A stretch of DNA of 64,000 bases from assembly GCA_030372985.1 (NCBI GenBank), contig JAUCQB010000171.1:1-64000 (forward strand), given 5' to 3'. A program made the position numbers and the translations under genes. This document shows positions 1 through 8,218 of the stretch, piece after piece. Position 1 is the stretch's first letter; each line of letters starts with the position of its first letter. Origin of the DNA: Phycisphaerae bacterium (GTDB taxonomy: Bacteria; Planctomycetota; Phycisphaerae; UBA1845; PWPN01). The notes under the pieces are model-generated. The model was not told the DNA's origin and ran no database searches. It saw only the letters and a list, made by a program, of their open reading frames with translations.

Positions 1-105
1 CTTGTTCGGAACGGGTGGCCGCCCGCCCTTGGGCTTCGGCTTTGGCGGCGGCAAGAATGGTTCGACTCGTTCCCATAGTTCATCCGTGAGTAGCGGCTTG
101 GCCAT
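1..105 (-). mobile_element. IS5-family transposase, N-terminal 35 residues (cut by window edge)
   Basis: The minus strand reads MAKPLLTDELWERVEPFLPP, followed by a Lys/Pro-rich stretch and GGRPPVPNK. This is the characteristic opening of IS5-group transposases (the small helical domain found before the DDE domain). The start codon is at 103-105, after a GGAGGATACC-like ribosome site. Only the N-terminus is inside the window, so intactness cannot be judged. The end of the insertion sequence should lie between the start codon and nrdR (about 106-178), but I could not fix the terminal repeat without the other end. Confidence 0.8.
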
Positions 106-178
106 CGCGGTATCCTCCACGATACGCGTATTGAATCGGTCAAGCCCCTGCTCGATCAGGAGGTTTTGTTAGAAATCC

Positions 179-682
179 TTAGTCAAACAAACTCTGCTGG
201 CCGGGGACATCGCTGTGGCTGCTGTCGTAGACGCTCTTGGCTTCGTCGATCAGTTCGCCGAGATCGGCAAACCGGCGATAGACGCTGGCGAAGCGGACGT
301 AGGCGATCTGGTCGACCTCGCGGAGCTTCTCGGCGACCAGAGCTCCGATAGCCTGGCTGCTGACCTCGCGGTCATACTCCCTGAAGACCGCGTCCTCCAC
401 GGCGTCGACCAGCTTGGCCAGTGAGCCGTCATCGACCGGCCGTTTGTAGCAGGCCCGCTGGAGGCCAGCGAGGACTTTGGATCGGTCGTAGGGGACGCGT
501 GTGCCATCGCGCTTTACGACCAGAAGCCTGACCTCGTTCTCAACCCGCTCCTTGGTGGTGAACCGTTTGCGGCAGAACTGACACACGCGCCGCCGACGAA
601 TGACTTCGCCACCCTCGCTGAGACGCGAGTCGATGACCTTATCCTGGTTGATTTCCTTGCAGTATGGGCAACGCATGCTCAT
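179..682 (-). CDS. nrdR: Transcriptional repressor NrdR
   Basis: NrdR represses ribonucleotide reductase genes in response to ATP/dATP. The protein (167 residues from this start) opens with MSMRCPYC and has a second pair CQFC before RKRF. These form the four-cysteine zinc ribbon, followed by the ATP-cone domain (VVKRDGTRVPYDRSKVLAGLQRAC onward) and the typical FASVYRRFADL region. Length fits the family. The start at 682 follows a TTAGG ribosome-site-like sequence; an in-frame ATG at 676 (MRCPYC) is equally common in homologues. No NrdR box was recognised in the window and no nrd gene is adjacent. It abuts the IS5 element on its 3' side. Confidence 0.95.
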   Translation of the reverse strand: MSMRCPYCKEINQDKVIDSRLSEGGEVIRRRRVCQFCRKRFTTKERVENEVRLLVVKRDGTRVPYDRSKVLAGLQRACYKRPVDDGSLAKLVDAVEDAVFREYDREVSSQAIGALVAEKLREVDQIAYVRFASVYRRFADLGELIDEAKSVYDSSHSDVPGQQSLFD

Positions 683-994
683 GTGCCTAAGGCGGATTAG
701 CTTCGTGCGGGCCGCCGTCAAGGAGCTCTGCAGGCCCGAAGCACCCCTGCAGCCCGCAAAGCTTTCCGGCCGTATGGTTCTTTACCTGCCGCCAGAGCCC
801 GTTCTGTCCGCCGAACCGATTCGAGCCGACCAGCCGGTACCCACCCCGGACAAATGAGCGGCATGATTCGGGACAGGCACCAGATCTGGAGTATAACCGA
901 AACGCTCGGCACCAGATATAGCCGCCGCCCCAAAAAACGCAATCCGGCGGGGGCCCCCCTTGGCAAAACGGGGTTTTCTGGACATAGTGACCGA
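683..994. other. Divergent intergenic region between nrdR and MBL gene
   Basis: About 310 bases separating two divergently transcribed genes, so it should carry both promoters. I see no convincing gene, riboswitch or repeat. A C/G-run-rich patch lies at roughly 930-970. Confidence 0.4.
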
Positions 995-1870
995 ATGGCT
1001 TCCAGACTGATTGAGAAGACGGTTGGCGGCGTTCGTCTCCAGGGCTTCAGCCTGGCGGGCGAGGAGACGATCATGATCGTGCCCGAAATGAACGTTGCTT
1101 TTGACATCGGCCGGGCCCCTCGTGAGGCCATCGGGATTGATCATATCTGCTTGTCCCATGGGCACATGGATCACGCGGCGGGCCTGGCTTACTACTTTTC
1201 CCAACGCAACTTTCAGGGCACTCCCCCTGGGACAGTACTGGCTCACCACAAGCTGGTGCCGGCCATCGAGGACCTCTTGCAGGTCTGGGGGCGCATCGAG
1301 GGGCATGTCTCGCCGGGCAGGATCATTGGTGTGGACGAGGACGAGGATTTTCAACTGCACCGGTCGCTGGTGATCCGGCCCTTCAGGGTCTCCCACCCGG
1401 GGCCGACGCTGGGTTTCTCGCTGGTGGAGGTGCGCAAGAAGCTGAAGCCCGAGTTTGTCAGCCTCTCCGGCCAGCAGATTGCCGACTTGAAGCGGTCGGG
1501 CCAGATCGTGGAAGACCGGCTCGAGATTCCGAGAGTCGCATTCTGTTCCGATTCGGCTATCGGCCCGTTCCTGGACCGAGACCATGTCCGCAACGCCGAG
1601 GTGCTGATTGTTGAGTGCACTTTCTTTGAGCCGGACCATTTGGACCGCGCTCGGCAAGGCCAGCACACTTACATTGATGACTTGCCTCAACTGTTGGATC
1701 GCGTTCGCAGCCCGCACATCGTGCTGATGCACATGAGCCGCCGGACCGGCATCGGAGCGGCGAAGCGATATCTTCGCAGGCTCCTCAAGCCCGCCGATCT
1801 GGAGCGATTGACCATTTTCATGGACCTGCCGGCGCCACAACGCGGTCACCGGCCCGACGACAAGGCATGA
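995..1870 (+). CDS. MBL-fold metal-dependent hydrolase (RNase Z-like)
   Basis: The 291-residue protein carries the metallo-beta-lactamase metal motif HGHMDHAAGL (HxHxDH) near residue 53, a later CSDSAIGPF segment that can supply the bridging aspartate, and a C-terminal LMHMSRR histidine. That arrangement resembles RNase Z / ElaC-type enzymes without the long exosite of true tRNase Z. The open frame runs further upstream, but the reading becomes protein-like only from MASRLIEK (ATG at 995), which I chose. It lies divergent from nrdR with no operon partner. The substrate is not predictable: tRNA 3' processing, a phosphodiesterase or another ester are all possible. Confidence 0.8.
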   Translation: MASRLIEKTVGGVRLQGFSLAGEETIMIVPEMNVAFDIGRAPREAIGIDHICLSHGHMDHAAGLAYYFSQRNFQGTPPGTVLAHHKLVPAIEDLLQVWGRIEGHVSPGRIIGVDEDEDFQLHRSLVIRPFRVSHPGPTLGFSLVEVRKKLKPEFVSLSGQQIADLKRSGQIVEDRLEIPRVAFCSDSAIGPFLDRDHVRNAEVLIVECTFFEPDHLDRARQGQHTYIDDLPQLLDRVRSPHIVLMHMSRRTGIGAAKRYLRRLLKPADLERLTIFMDLPAPQRGHRPDDKA

Positions 1871-2061
1871 CGGTCAGCGAGGCGGGCACACCGCCCGTCC
1901 TGAGACTGGTCCGCTGTCGGCGCCGTGACTGCATCGGTGGCAGGATCACATGAGAGGCTTTCGCTGTTACCAGGCCGGGCGCCGGGGATAAACGAAAACG
2001 CGGCGGCTCGCCACGTGCCCCGGAGCATGGCGCGCCGCCTGTTGGGTATTGGGGTTGATGA

Positions 2062-3273
2062 TCAGACTTCGACGACCGAGTTCAGTTCGCCGAAGGGGTT
2101 GGATTCGACGTATTCGTTGTTCGGGTCGCTCTTCCACTGGCCGTCGATGACGTAGCGGTAACGATAACGGCCGGGAGGCAGCGGCAGGAGAGCCACGAAG
2201 CTGTTTCCGTCGCCGTTGCGTTCCATGAGCGTCGCTCCGGGCTGCCAGTTGTTGAAGTCGCCGGCGATGGCCACATGGGTGGCGCCCGGCGCCTGTGTCG
2301 CGAACAGAACTCCCTCGTTCGTCTTGCGGACGCCGTAGATGCACTCGATCTTCTGCTGCACTTCTTCAGGTGTGGCCGGCATCTCGTTGGCGAGTTCGTT
2401 GAAGCCGTCTTTTCCGAAGAGCGGCTTGCTGGTGGCCAGAAGCTTTTCGGCGCGTTCGGCCAGGTCGTCGGCCTGCCGTAGAATCGCGGTGGGGACCATC
2501 TCGGGGCCGCCGGAGGAGATCAATTCGCGGGCCAGGCGGGCGAAATCGCGATACCCCATGCTGTTCGGGTCGTACTCGGTGATGGGCTGTCCGAAACTGG
2601 CTCCTTCACGCAGCTTGGTGTTGAAGTTGATGAACGTGTGGCACATCACATGTCCGTACTTGCGCTTCAGCTCGTTGAGGATCTCGCGACCGAGCTTGGT
2701 CCGAACATCATAGAGATTGGCCAGAACGCGAATCTCAAGCGGGTTCTGGCGACTGGCACGAATGGCATCGAGGGTCTCGAGCTGCTTGGTCAGGCCCTGA
2801 AGCGAGAAGTACCCGGTGTCGACAGGGATGATGACCTCACCGGCGGCATGAAAGGCGTTCAACGTTAACAAGCCGATATGCGGCGGGCAGTCGACGAGCG
2901 CGAAATCATATTTGTCGCTGACCGACACAAGGGCATCGCCAAGCCTTTGCTCCGCATCAGGCAGCGTCGGCCCGACGAGTTCAAACTGCGATAGAGCGGT
3001 GGTGGAAGGGGCCAGGTCGAAGTTGGCAGTGATCTGCCAGATACAGCGGCTGATGTCGATGCGGTCGCCGTTGTTACGGTGCATCATGACATCGTGGACG
3101 CTGACTTCGATCTGGTCTTCCGGCACTGCCAGGCCCAGAGCACAATGACTCTGGGGATCCATATCCACCAACAGTGTCCGGCGACCCTCCCGAGCCAGGC
3201 AAGCGGCCAGATTGATACTAACTGTGGTTTTCCCACAACCGCCCTTCTGGTTGGCGATGGCGATGGTTCTCAT
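2062..3273 (-). CDS. ParA-family ATPase fused to a C-terminal CBM48-like domain
   Basis: 403 residues from the ATG at 3273. The N-terminal part is a ParA/MinD-type ATPase: deviant Walker A KGGCGKTT near residue 10, switch I DMDPQSH, and Walker B ALVDCPPHIGLLT. After about residue 310 comes a separate beta domain with VAIAGDFNNWQPGATLM and PPGRYRYRYVIDGQW, the pattern of AMPK-beta/CBM48 (isoamylase N-terminal) glycogen-binding modules. No ParB or parS-like site was seen nearby, so this is probably an orphan ParA positioning protein rather than the chromosome partition ATPase. The sugar-binding role of the second domain is inferred from family; the gene stands alone. Confidence 0.85.
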   Translation of the reverse strand: MRTIAIANQKGGCGKTTVSINLAACLAREGRRTLLVDMDPQSHCALGLAVPEDQIEVSVHDVMMHRNNGDRIDISRCIWQITANFDLAPSTTALSQFELVGPTLPDAEQRLGDALVSVSDKYDFALVDCPPHIGLLTLNAFHAAGEVIIPVDTGYFSLQGLTKQLETLDAIRASRQNPLEIRVLANLYDVRTKLGREILNELKRKYGHVMCHTFINFNTKLREGASFGQPITEYDPNSMGYRDFARLARELISSGGPEMVPTAILRQADDLAERAEKLLATSKPLFGKDGFNELANEMPATPEEVQQKIECIYGVRKTNEGVLFATQAPGATHVAIAGDFNNWQPGATLMERNGDGNSFVALLPLPPGRYRYRYVIDGQWKSDPNNEYVESNPFGELNSVVEV

Positions 3274-3467
3274 GGTCCTAGCAACCTTCCAATGTGTACG
3301 GATAAGACTCTCTGGGCATCCACCCTGCCCTGAACTGCAGTCGCAAGATTCGACTCTGCGAACCAATACCTGCGCTTTTATCGGTCGCGCGTTGCGCAAA
3401 ACTTTATCATCCGGTGAATCCGCCGGAAGTTTTCTCGGACTAAGAGGTTAGGTTAAGATAGGCAAGA

Positions 3468-5288
3468 TCAAAACACAGAGGTTGCGGCAGTTTTCAGGAC
3501 TTCGAGACGTCTTTCTGGCATGTGATCTGCTAGGCATCGCTGCATGGCCCTGGCGGTCAGCTTTCGCCGGTACGAGGAATCGTCGAGCAGACGCCGCAAG
3601 GCGGGGATCAGTTCGCGGATTGCCAGGAACGTCAGCATCTCGCGGTCAGGGGTGAGCAGCGTGTCGAGCCCGCCGGGCAGCGCGTTCGACGGATGTCGAC
3701 GGGCGACGACGGCGGCTCCACATCCGGCGGCCAGGAGGGCATCGCCGGTGAGCAGGCCCGTCACGTCGGCATGGATGACGACCTTGGTGCGACACAGGAC
3801 GTCTACCTTTTGGCGGATTGTCGTCAGGTGCTCGCCGGCATGGTCGGGGAACACACTTGCCCAACCAGGTCCGTAGATGCGGAAGCTGAGGCGGCTTGCT
3901 CTCAGTTGTTCGGCCAGAAAACGGCAGATGAGTGAAGGGGCGAGGCAAAAGGCCAGGTTTCGCGACATCTCCTCGCGCGTCTGCGGGTCGTCGATGCGGG
4001 TACGTGCCTTTTCTTCGGTCCGGCTGAGGATTGCCTGGGCCTGGTCGCTTGTGAAGGTATCGATTCGGGTTGCCAGTAGATCGGCTGACGCCTTCCAGAT
4101 CTGGGCGTAGCTTGGCAGACGAGGGGTGAGAGCGGCAGCATCGAGGGGGGCGGCGCTGGTGATCAGAGCCACGTCCAGCGGTCGCTCGTTCTCAAGTGAC
4201 TCAAGATGAACCGGGGCCAGACAGGGAAGTGGGCAGACGGAGAGTCGTCGCTGGTCCATCCCAACGTTGGCAGCTCTGGCAGCCAGTTCGGGGCCGGTGA
4301 CGGCTACGGGGTCATGCCCGATGCGATGGAATGCGTCCGCCCGATGGCTGAGCCAGCAGATGGCGGGAAGTCCAGCAGGAAGGACGTCGGCGACCTGCTC
4401 CCGCACCAGATCGAGCAGTATGGAGAAGGTTGCGGCACCATGCGGCGATTCCACGACGCGGCCGGCCCGGGCCAGCGAGTGCATGTCAGCGGGCGATCGG
4501 ATGTCGGAAATCGTGGCCTGCCAGCCGAGTCTGGTTGCCGCCGCTGACAATGCGTCAGCGGTGGACCATACCTCGTCGAGGGCATGGAGAGCCACAATGA
4601 GCAGATGAGTTGGCGTGGCCGCGGCAGGGTCTCGTGGCGGCGTTGGCTGCCAGTGATCGCGGACCTGCGTCAGGGCAGTCCGTCGATCCTGCTCGGTCTT
4701 CTGGTAGGCCTGCTCGATGGCCAGACGAACGGGGGCGATGTCGGCGGGTGTCTGCCAGGGGAACATCATCATCTGGTTGGGACAGAGGTGGCCCGGGTTC
4801 TTCTTGAGCCATTGGCAGAGACCATCGGCCAGTTTGTCCGGCGGGTCTGTCACCAGAACAAGCCGTTTCGCTGAAAGGGCGTCGGCGAGGTCATGCAATC
4901 GCAGCGTCAGCTTCAGGTGTACTAACTCGGGCTCCCAGACGAAGAGCGCGCGATGAGGCGCCAGACGATGCAGCAGCATCTCGATCTCAGTACCCTCGGC
5001 GGCTCCGGGAAAGAAGACATTGGCCTTGCCCGCGTCGAAGCGGTCGAGCAGGGCGGCGGCCCGCACGCCGGGTATGGACGTCCGGCCGAACCAGGCGGTG
5101 GTGCCGTCCCGGGGTGTCAGGCGGAAATTGAGCCTGCCGTCGCGGGTGCGGGCGAGGACCGGGGCGGCGCCGGCCGGATCGGGCAGATCGGCCAGTCGCC
5201 GGGCGAGTTCGGGATCGACATGGCGCAGGGCGGCCAGGTTGTGATCGAGGATCAGTGGGTCGAGGTTGGGAATATCATCCTTGACCAT
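3468..5288 (-). CDS. Putative glycosyltransferase (MAF/CgeB-like)
   Basis: 606 residues, no signal peptide, no membrane segment. The N-terminal third (FFPGAAEGTEIEMLLHRL, ALFVWEPELVHLKL) resembles the motility-associated-factor / MptE-like Rossmann region. The C-terminal third (FRIYGPGW, CRTKVVIHADVTGLLTGDALLAAGCGAAVV, then YRRKLTARAMQRCLADHMPERRLE) looks like the donor-binding half of CgeB-type GT-B glycosyltransferases. A role in glycosylating a surface or flagellar protein is possible but unsupported locally. The start ATG at 5288 lies 26 bases after the small membrane protein upstream, suggesting a two-gene operon. Family assignment is tentative. Confidence 0.55.
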   Translation of the reverse strand: MVKDDIPNLDPLILDHNLAALRHVDPELARRLADLPDPAGAAPVLARTRDGRLNFRLTPRDGTTAWFGRTSIPGVRAAALLDRFDAGKANVFFPGAAEGTEIEMLLHRLAPHRALFVWEPELVHLKLTLRLHDLADALSAKRLVLVTDPPDKLADGLCQWLKKNPGHLCPNQMMMFPWQTPADIAPVRLAIEQAYQKTEQDRRTALTQVRDHWQPTPPRDPAAATPTHLLIVALHALDEVWSTADALSAAATRLGWQATISDIRSPADMHSLARAGRVVESPHGAATFSILLDLVREQVADVLPAGLPAICWLSHRADAFHRIGHDPVAVTGPELAARAANVGMDQRRLSVCPLPCLAPVHLESLENERPLDVALITSAAPLDAAALTPRLPSYAQIWKASADLLATRIDTFTSDQAQAILSRTEEKARTRIDDPQTREEMSRNLAFCLAPSLICRFLAEQLRASRLSFRIYGPGWASVFPDHAGEHLTTIRQKVDVLCRTKVVIHADVTGLLTGDALLAAGCGAAVVARRHPSNALPGGLDTLLTPDREMLTFLAIRELIPALRRLLDDSSYRRKLTARAMQRCLADHMPERRLEVLKTAATSVF

Positions 5289-5314
5289 CGACAGCCGCCT
5301 GCGAGCCTTTCGGG

Positions 5315-5500
5315 CTACGCGTGGTATGTCATCCGCAGGATCGTCATGACCAATAGGAAGATCAGCCAGCAGCCATAGGCCACGGCGGTGACAATCAGCA
5401 CCCCCGGCGGGCGGGGGGGAGAGTCGCCCACGGGCAGATCGTTGTCCCAGATGGATCTGGGCTCACGCTGTTGCGCGTCTTTCTTTATGGTATCGGGCAT
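5315..5500 (-). CDS. Small single-pass membrane protein
   Basis: 61 residues: a charged N-terminus (MPDTIKKDAQQREPRS), a proline-rich linker, then one hydrophobic segment (VLIVTAVAYGCWLIFLLVMTIL) and a short tail. Same strand as, and 26 bases upstream of, the glycosyltransferase-like gene, so probably cotranscribed. No family was recognised. The clear membrane segment and operon-like spacing argue that it is real; the ribosome-binding site is weak. Confidence 0.6.
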   Translation of the reverse strand: MPDTIKKDAQQREPRSIWDNDLPVGDSPPRPPGVLIVTAVAYGCWLIFLLVMTILRMTYHA

Positions 5501-5574
5501 GGTCGCTCAACCTGTCTATCACCGGTCGGCCGGCAGGACTCTCACGTTTGCCTTGCGCAGGGTCCGCGGCAAAG

Positions 5575-6004
5575 TTACGCCGGTGCCCGTCGAGGGGCCA
5601 AGTTACCAGCATCGACCGCGCGTGGCAAGGATGGTTGGCCGGCTTGCCCGAACACCGCCTGGATGGCTTCCAGATAGCCATGCCGTTTACTGTGTTCGGA
5701 TCGAGGTAGCTATCTTGAGTCCAGGGGTTCCAGGCGTTGATGGTGAGGATCCGGTCGGGCGGCTCGCGGGCATCGAGCCGGGTCTTGGCTTTGGTCAGTG
5801 TCGTCCGAAGCGCCTGCCGTGTTGTACCGCTCATGGTGGCACACAGGGGTAGCCGCGGTTGGTGAACCATTCCAACTGGACTGTTCGCCGGCTTGAATCT
5901 CAGCCCATGGTGACGTTCGGGGTAGAAGGGCAGGCTGAACTCGCCGGCTGCCTTGGCCTTCTCGCGGATTTGTTGGAACCGTTCGCATTGTGGCAGGCGA
6001 TGGG
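5575..6004 (-). pseudogene. Decayed C-terminal fragment of a GH99-like/WbsX-type protein
   Basis: Reading the minus strand from about 6004, an open frame gives QIREKAKAAGEFSLPFYPER and continues to ILTINAWNPWTQDSYLDPNT. The last part matches the well-known INAWNEWTEGSYLEPDT motif near the end of GH99-like / WbsX domains. Right after VNGM the frame shifts: YLEAIQAVFG, the expected continuation, lies in another frame and runs to a stop at 5575-5577. Restoring one base near 5668 would rejoin them. There is no start codon and no N-terminal domain, and a stop codon precedes the fragment. It is best seen as a degraded remnant. Confidence 0.6.
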
Positions 6005-6128
6005 ACGCTCATCAAATAAGTGGCTTGAGTATTCTGGCGGCCTCTTTGCGGCGGCCCGGATTTGTGGCACAATCGTGGCGGCTGGTCATCTTTTACGATT
6101 TCAGGTCGCTCAACTGGAGTGTGTGCCG

Positions 6129-6614
6129 ATGATTGAACTGAGCGAGCAACAGAAGGCCGAGTACTTCCATCGCAGCTACACCGCGGTCGACGGCTTGTGG
6201 TTCATGAAGATGGAGGAGCGATATGGCTTCGACGCGGCCCTGGATGTCGATGTGGAGGTCTGGAAGGTCATGCCCAAGATTCAGGCGCGGAAGCTGAAGT
6301 CGCTGACCGGCCTGGAGTCGGGGATGGAGGCCCTCTGCGAGTGCTTTACGACCAAGCTGACGATCGAAGGATTTGACTTCCAGGCGAGCCGCGACGACGA
6401 CGGGGTTACCATCTCGATGGCCTGCTGCCCGTGGTACGACCTTCTGGCCAGATCCAATCGTCAGCACCTTGCCGGCAAGATCGGGCACTGCATCTGTGAC
6501 ACGGAACATGCCGTGTGGGCGACGGAATTCGGGCCGGGCATCGTTTCAGAGTTCGGCGAGCGGATCTGTGACGGGTGCTCGCGCTGCGTGGTGCGGTTCA
6601 AGCCGTCTCGGTAG
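6129..6614 (+). CDS. ATC-hydrolase-like protein (DUF6125 type)
   Basis: 161 residues from ATG 6129 (MIELSEQQKAEYFHRSYTAVDGLWFMKMEE). The pattern of an N-terminal helical Y.R.Y.A.DGLWF.. region, a central helical part and a cysteine-rich C-terminal half (ACCPWY, HCICDTEH, ICDGCSRC) is that of proteins related to L-2-amino-thiazoline-4-carboxylic acid hydrolase and DUF6125. The cysteines could bind a metal. An open frame extends upstream but overlaps the decayed GH99-like fragment and is not protein-like there. Monocistronic; no promoter was recognised. The family is recognised by general appearance, so the enzymatic reaction should not be assumed. Confidence 0.65.
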   Translation: MIELSEQQKAEYFHRSYTAVDGLWFMKMEERYGFDAALDVDVEVWKVMPKIQARKLKSLTGLESGMEALCECFTTKLTIEGFDFQASRDDDGVTISMACCPWYDLLARSNRQHLAGKIGHCICDTEHAVWATEFGPGIVSEFGERICDGCSRCVVRFKPSR

Positions 6615-6666
6615 GGCAGCGTCGAGCCGGCCGCAGCGACCGAGACCTGCGGTACGATCGATTCCC

Positions 6667-6731
6667 GGGTGGCAGGTCTGCGCCGCCTTCGGCGGCTTCG
6701 ACCGTGCCCTACGTGCTTCGACCATGCCCTG
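6667..6731. repeat. Dispersed repeat copy A
   Basis: A segment containing GGTGGCAGGTCTGCGCC and then CTTCGACC.TGCCCTAC-type words recurs at 8150-8218, on the other side of the toroid gene. The shared core is 29 bases without mismatch, followed by alternating GACC[GA]TGCCCTAC units in both copies. It contains a GCGCCGCC/GGCGGC partial palindrome. Confidence 0.7.
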
Positions 6732-6741
6732 CCTTCCCAGA

Positions 6742-7989
6742 TCAGAAGGTGCTTCCGGGCGCGATGATTTCGGCGACGGCCAGCCCGACAAAGCCCGTCG
6801 TTCGGACGAGTTCCTTGACGCCATAAGCCTTGCTGTTGGACGGATCGAGCAGGAATCGGCAGTATCGGCGGACCGATTCAGCGATCGTCGGGTCTCTTTC
6901 GACCGTGTGGTAGTACCAGGTCAGCAAGGACACGGCCCGCGGGCTTCGCTGCTGGTCCTGGCTTCGCAGCTCGCCCCATGAGCCGTTGGGATGCTGCCCG
7001 GCGAGCAGCCATTGAATGGTGGGCTGGAGCCGGCGGCGCAGCAATGACCGCAGCTCATCGTCCTTGAGATGCTTGTCCGCAGCCACGAATGCTTCGGTGC
7101 AATAGCTGAGCGTGTCCAGCGGCCAAATGGTGAGGACTGCGCCGTCCAGCGTGTAAGGGATCTCGCCGTCCTCCTTGCGTATCTGGAGCAGCCATTTCGT
7201 GGCTCCCAGGGCCACCTCACGGTATTCGGGATCGGCTTTGACCGAATAGAGTGTCGAGAAGAACGCGCCGCCCGTCGTGGCCGTCGAGATGGTGTAGGGC
7301 TTCATGCTCAAATGGCCCGCATAGTAGCCGCATCCCAGGGCGCCGCGATCGGGCCCCTCGGCGATGATGAAGCTGCGGGTGGCGTCCCTGCCTTTTTTCT
7401 GCGGGTCGGCTTGTGAGCCGTGTATGACGAATCGGGCCATGCTCTCCATGGCCTCCATGTACTTGCGTTTGCGAGCGTCATCGGCGAAGCGATAACCGAT
7501 GGTCAGAGCGGTGGCGGCGGTGCCGGCGTCGCCGAAGTAGATGTTGCGGCCGGGGCCGAGGTCCGACCAGAATCCCGCCGGCTCGCCTCGGGACGTGGTT
7601 GTCTTCTCCTGCTGGGAGCAAAAGCCGTCGCACCAGCGGAGAGCCTCGTCGAGCCAGGCCTTGTTCGGGGTGATCGTGTGCGAGGCCATCAGAACCCGTG
7701 CAAAATTGCCGTTGATGAAGATCGATGTTGCGGTGTCCTTGGTGTTTTTGAGCGTCCCGCTACCCACGTCGAGGGTCATGATCCACTGATTGATGTCTGT
7801 AAGGTAGGCGATCAGTCGCCTTTGCGTGTCGTCATCGACCAGATCGCCATCGTTGAAGCCTGACGGGGCCGACGATGAGGCCGCGAAAGACATGCTTGCC
7901 GCGAGGGCGGTCACCGAGAACATGAGCATGAACGATGAACCGCTGACACGAGAGTGAACGGCGTTGTTTGCGGATCGAGCGAGACGCAT
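6742..7989 (-). CDS. Secreted alpha/alpha-toroid-like protein, function unknown
   Basis: 415 residues from ATG 7989, which follows a clear GGAGG site. There is a signal peptide (hydrophobic FMLMFSVTALAASMSFA). The mature part has repeated helical segments with tryptophan/tyrosine-rich turns (FWSDLGPGRNIYFGDAGTAAT, GYYAGHLSMKPYTIS, LAGQHPNGSWGEL), typical of six-hairpin or terpenoid-cyclase-like toroids. HPNGSWGEL is squalene-cyclase-like. It probably acts outside the cytoplasm, perhaps on glycans, but I recognise no catalytic residue set. Two copies of a dispersed repeat flank the gene almost exactly, and the downstream copy starts 10 bases after the stop codon. Confidence 0.6.
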   Translation of the reverse strand: MRLARSANNAVHSRVSGSSFMLMFSVTALAASMSFAASSSAPSGFNDGDLVDDDTQRRLIAYLTDINQWIMTLDVGSGTLKNTKDTATSIFINGNFARVLMASHTITPNKAWLDEALRWCDGFCSQQEKTTTSRGEPAGFWSDLGPGRNIYFGDAGTAATALTIGYRFADDARKRKYMEAMESMARFVIHGSQADPQKKGRDATRSFIIAEGPDRGALGCGYYAGHLSMKPYTISTATTGGAFFSTLYSVKADPEYREVALGATKWLLQIRKEDGEIPYTLDGAVLTIWPLDTLSYCTEAFVAADKHLKDDELRSLLRRRLQPTIQWLLAGQHPNGSWGELRSQDQQRSPRAVSLLTWYYHTVERDPTIAESVRRYCRFLLDPSNSKAYGVKELVRTTGFVGLAVAEIIAPGSTF

Positions 7990-8149
7990 CGTCACGGCCT
8001 CCTTCACATGACATCGGGAGCATGATATCCCATCTCGCCGTCTCGGGACACAAACAAGCGGCGGGGGCACAGGCGGCGCGGTGGTTCTCCATCGGCCGGT
8101 CTTGTGCGTGGTCGCGACCGGGAGGGCAGGGCAGGTATGGTCGAGTCCG

Positions 8150-8218
8150 GGGTGGCAGGTCTGCGCCGCCTTCGGCGGCTCTGACCATGCCCTACGCGCT
8201 TCGACCGTGCCCTACGTG
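8150..8218. repeat. Dispersed repeat copy B
   Basis: Second copy of the segment at 6667-6731, in the same orientation. It differs at a few positions after the conserved core. It overlaps the last few codons of the giant surface-protein gene (which ends at 8212) by seven bases. Confidence 0.7.

Noticed and set aside
2062-3273. Chromosome-partition ParA of a parAB-parS locus
   Set aside because: No parB-like gene or parS-like palindrome is adjacent, and the C-terminal fusion is not typical of partition ParA.
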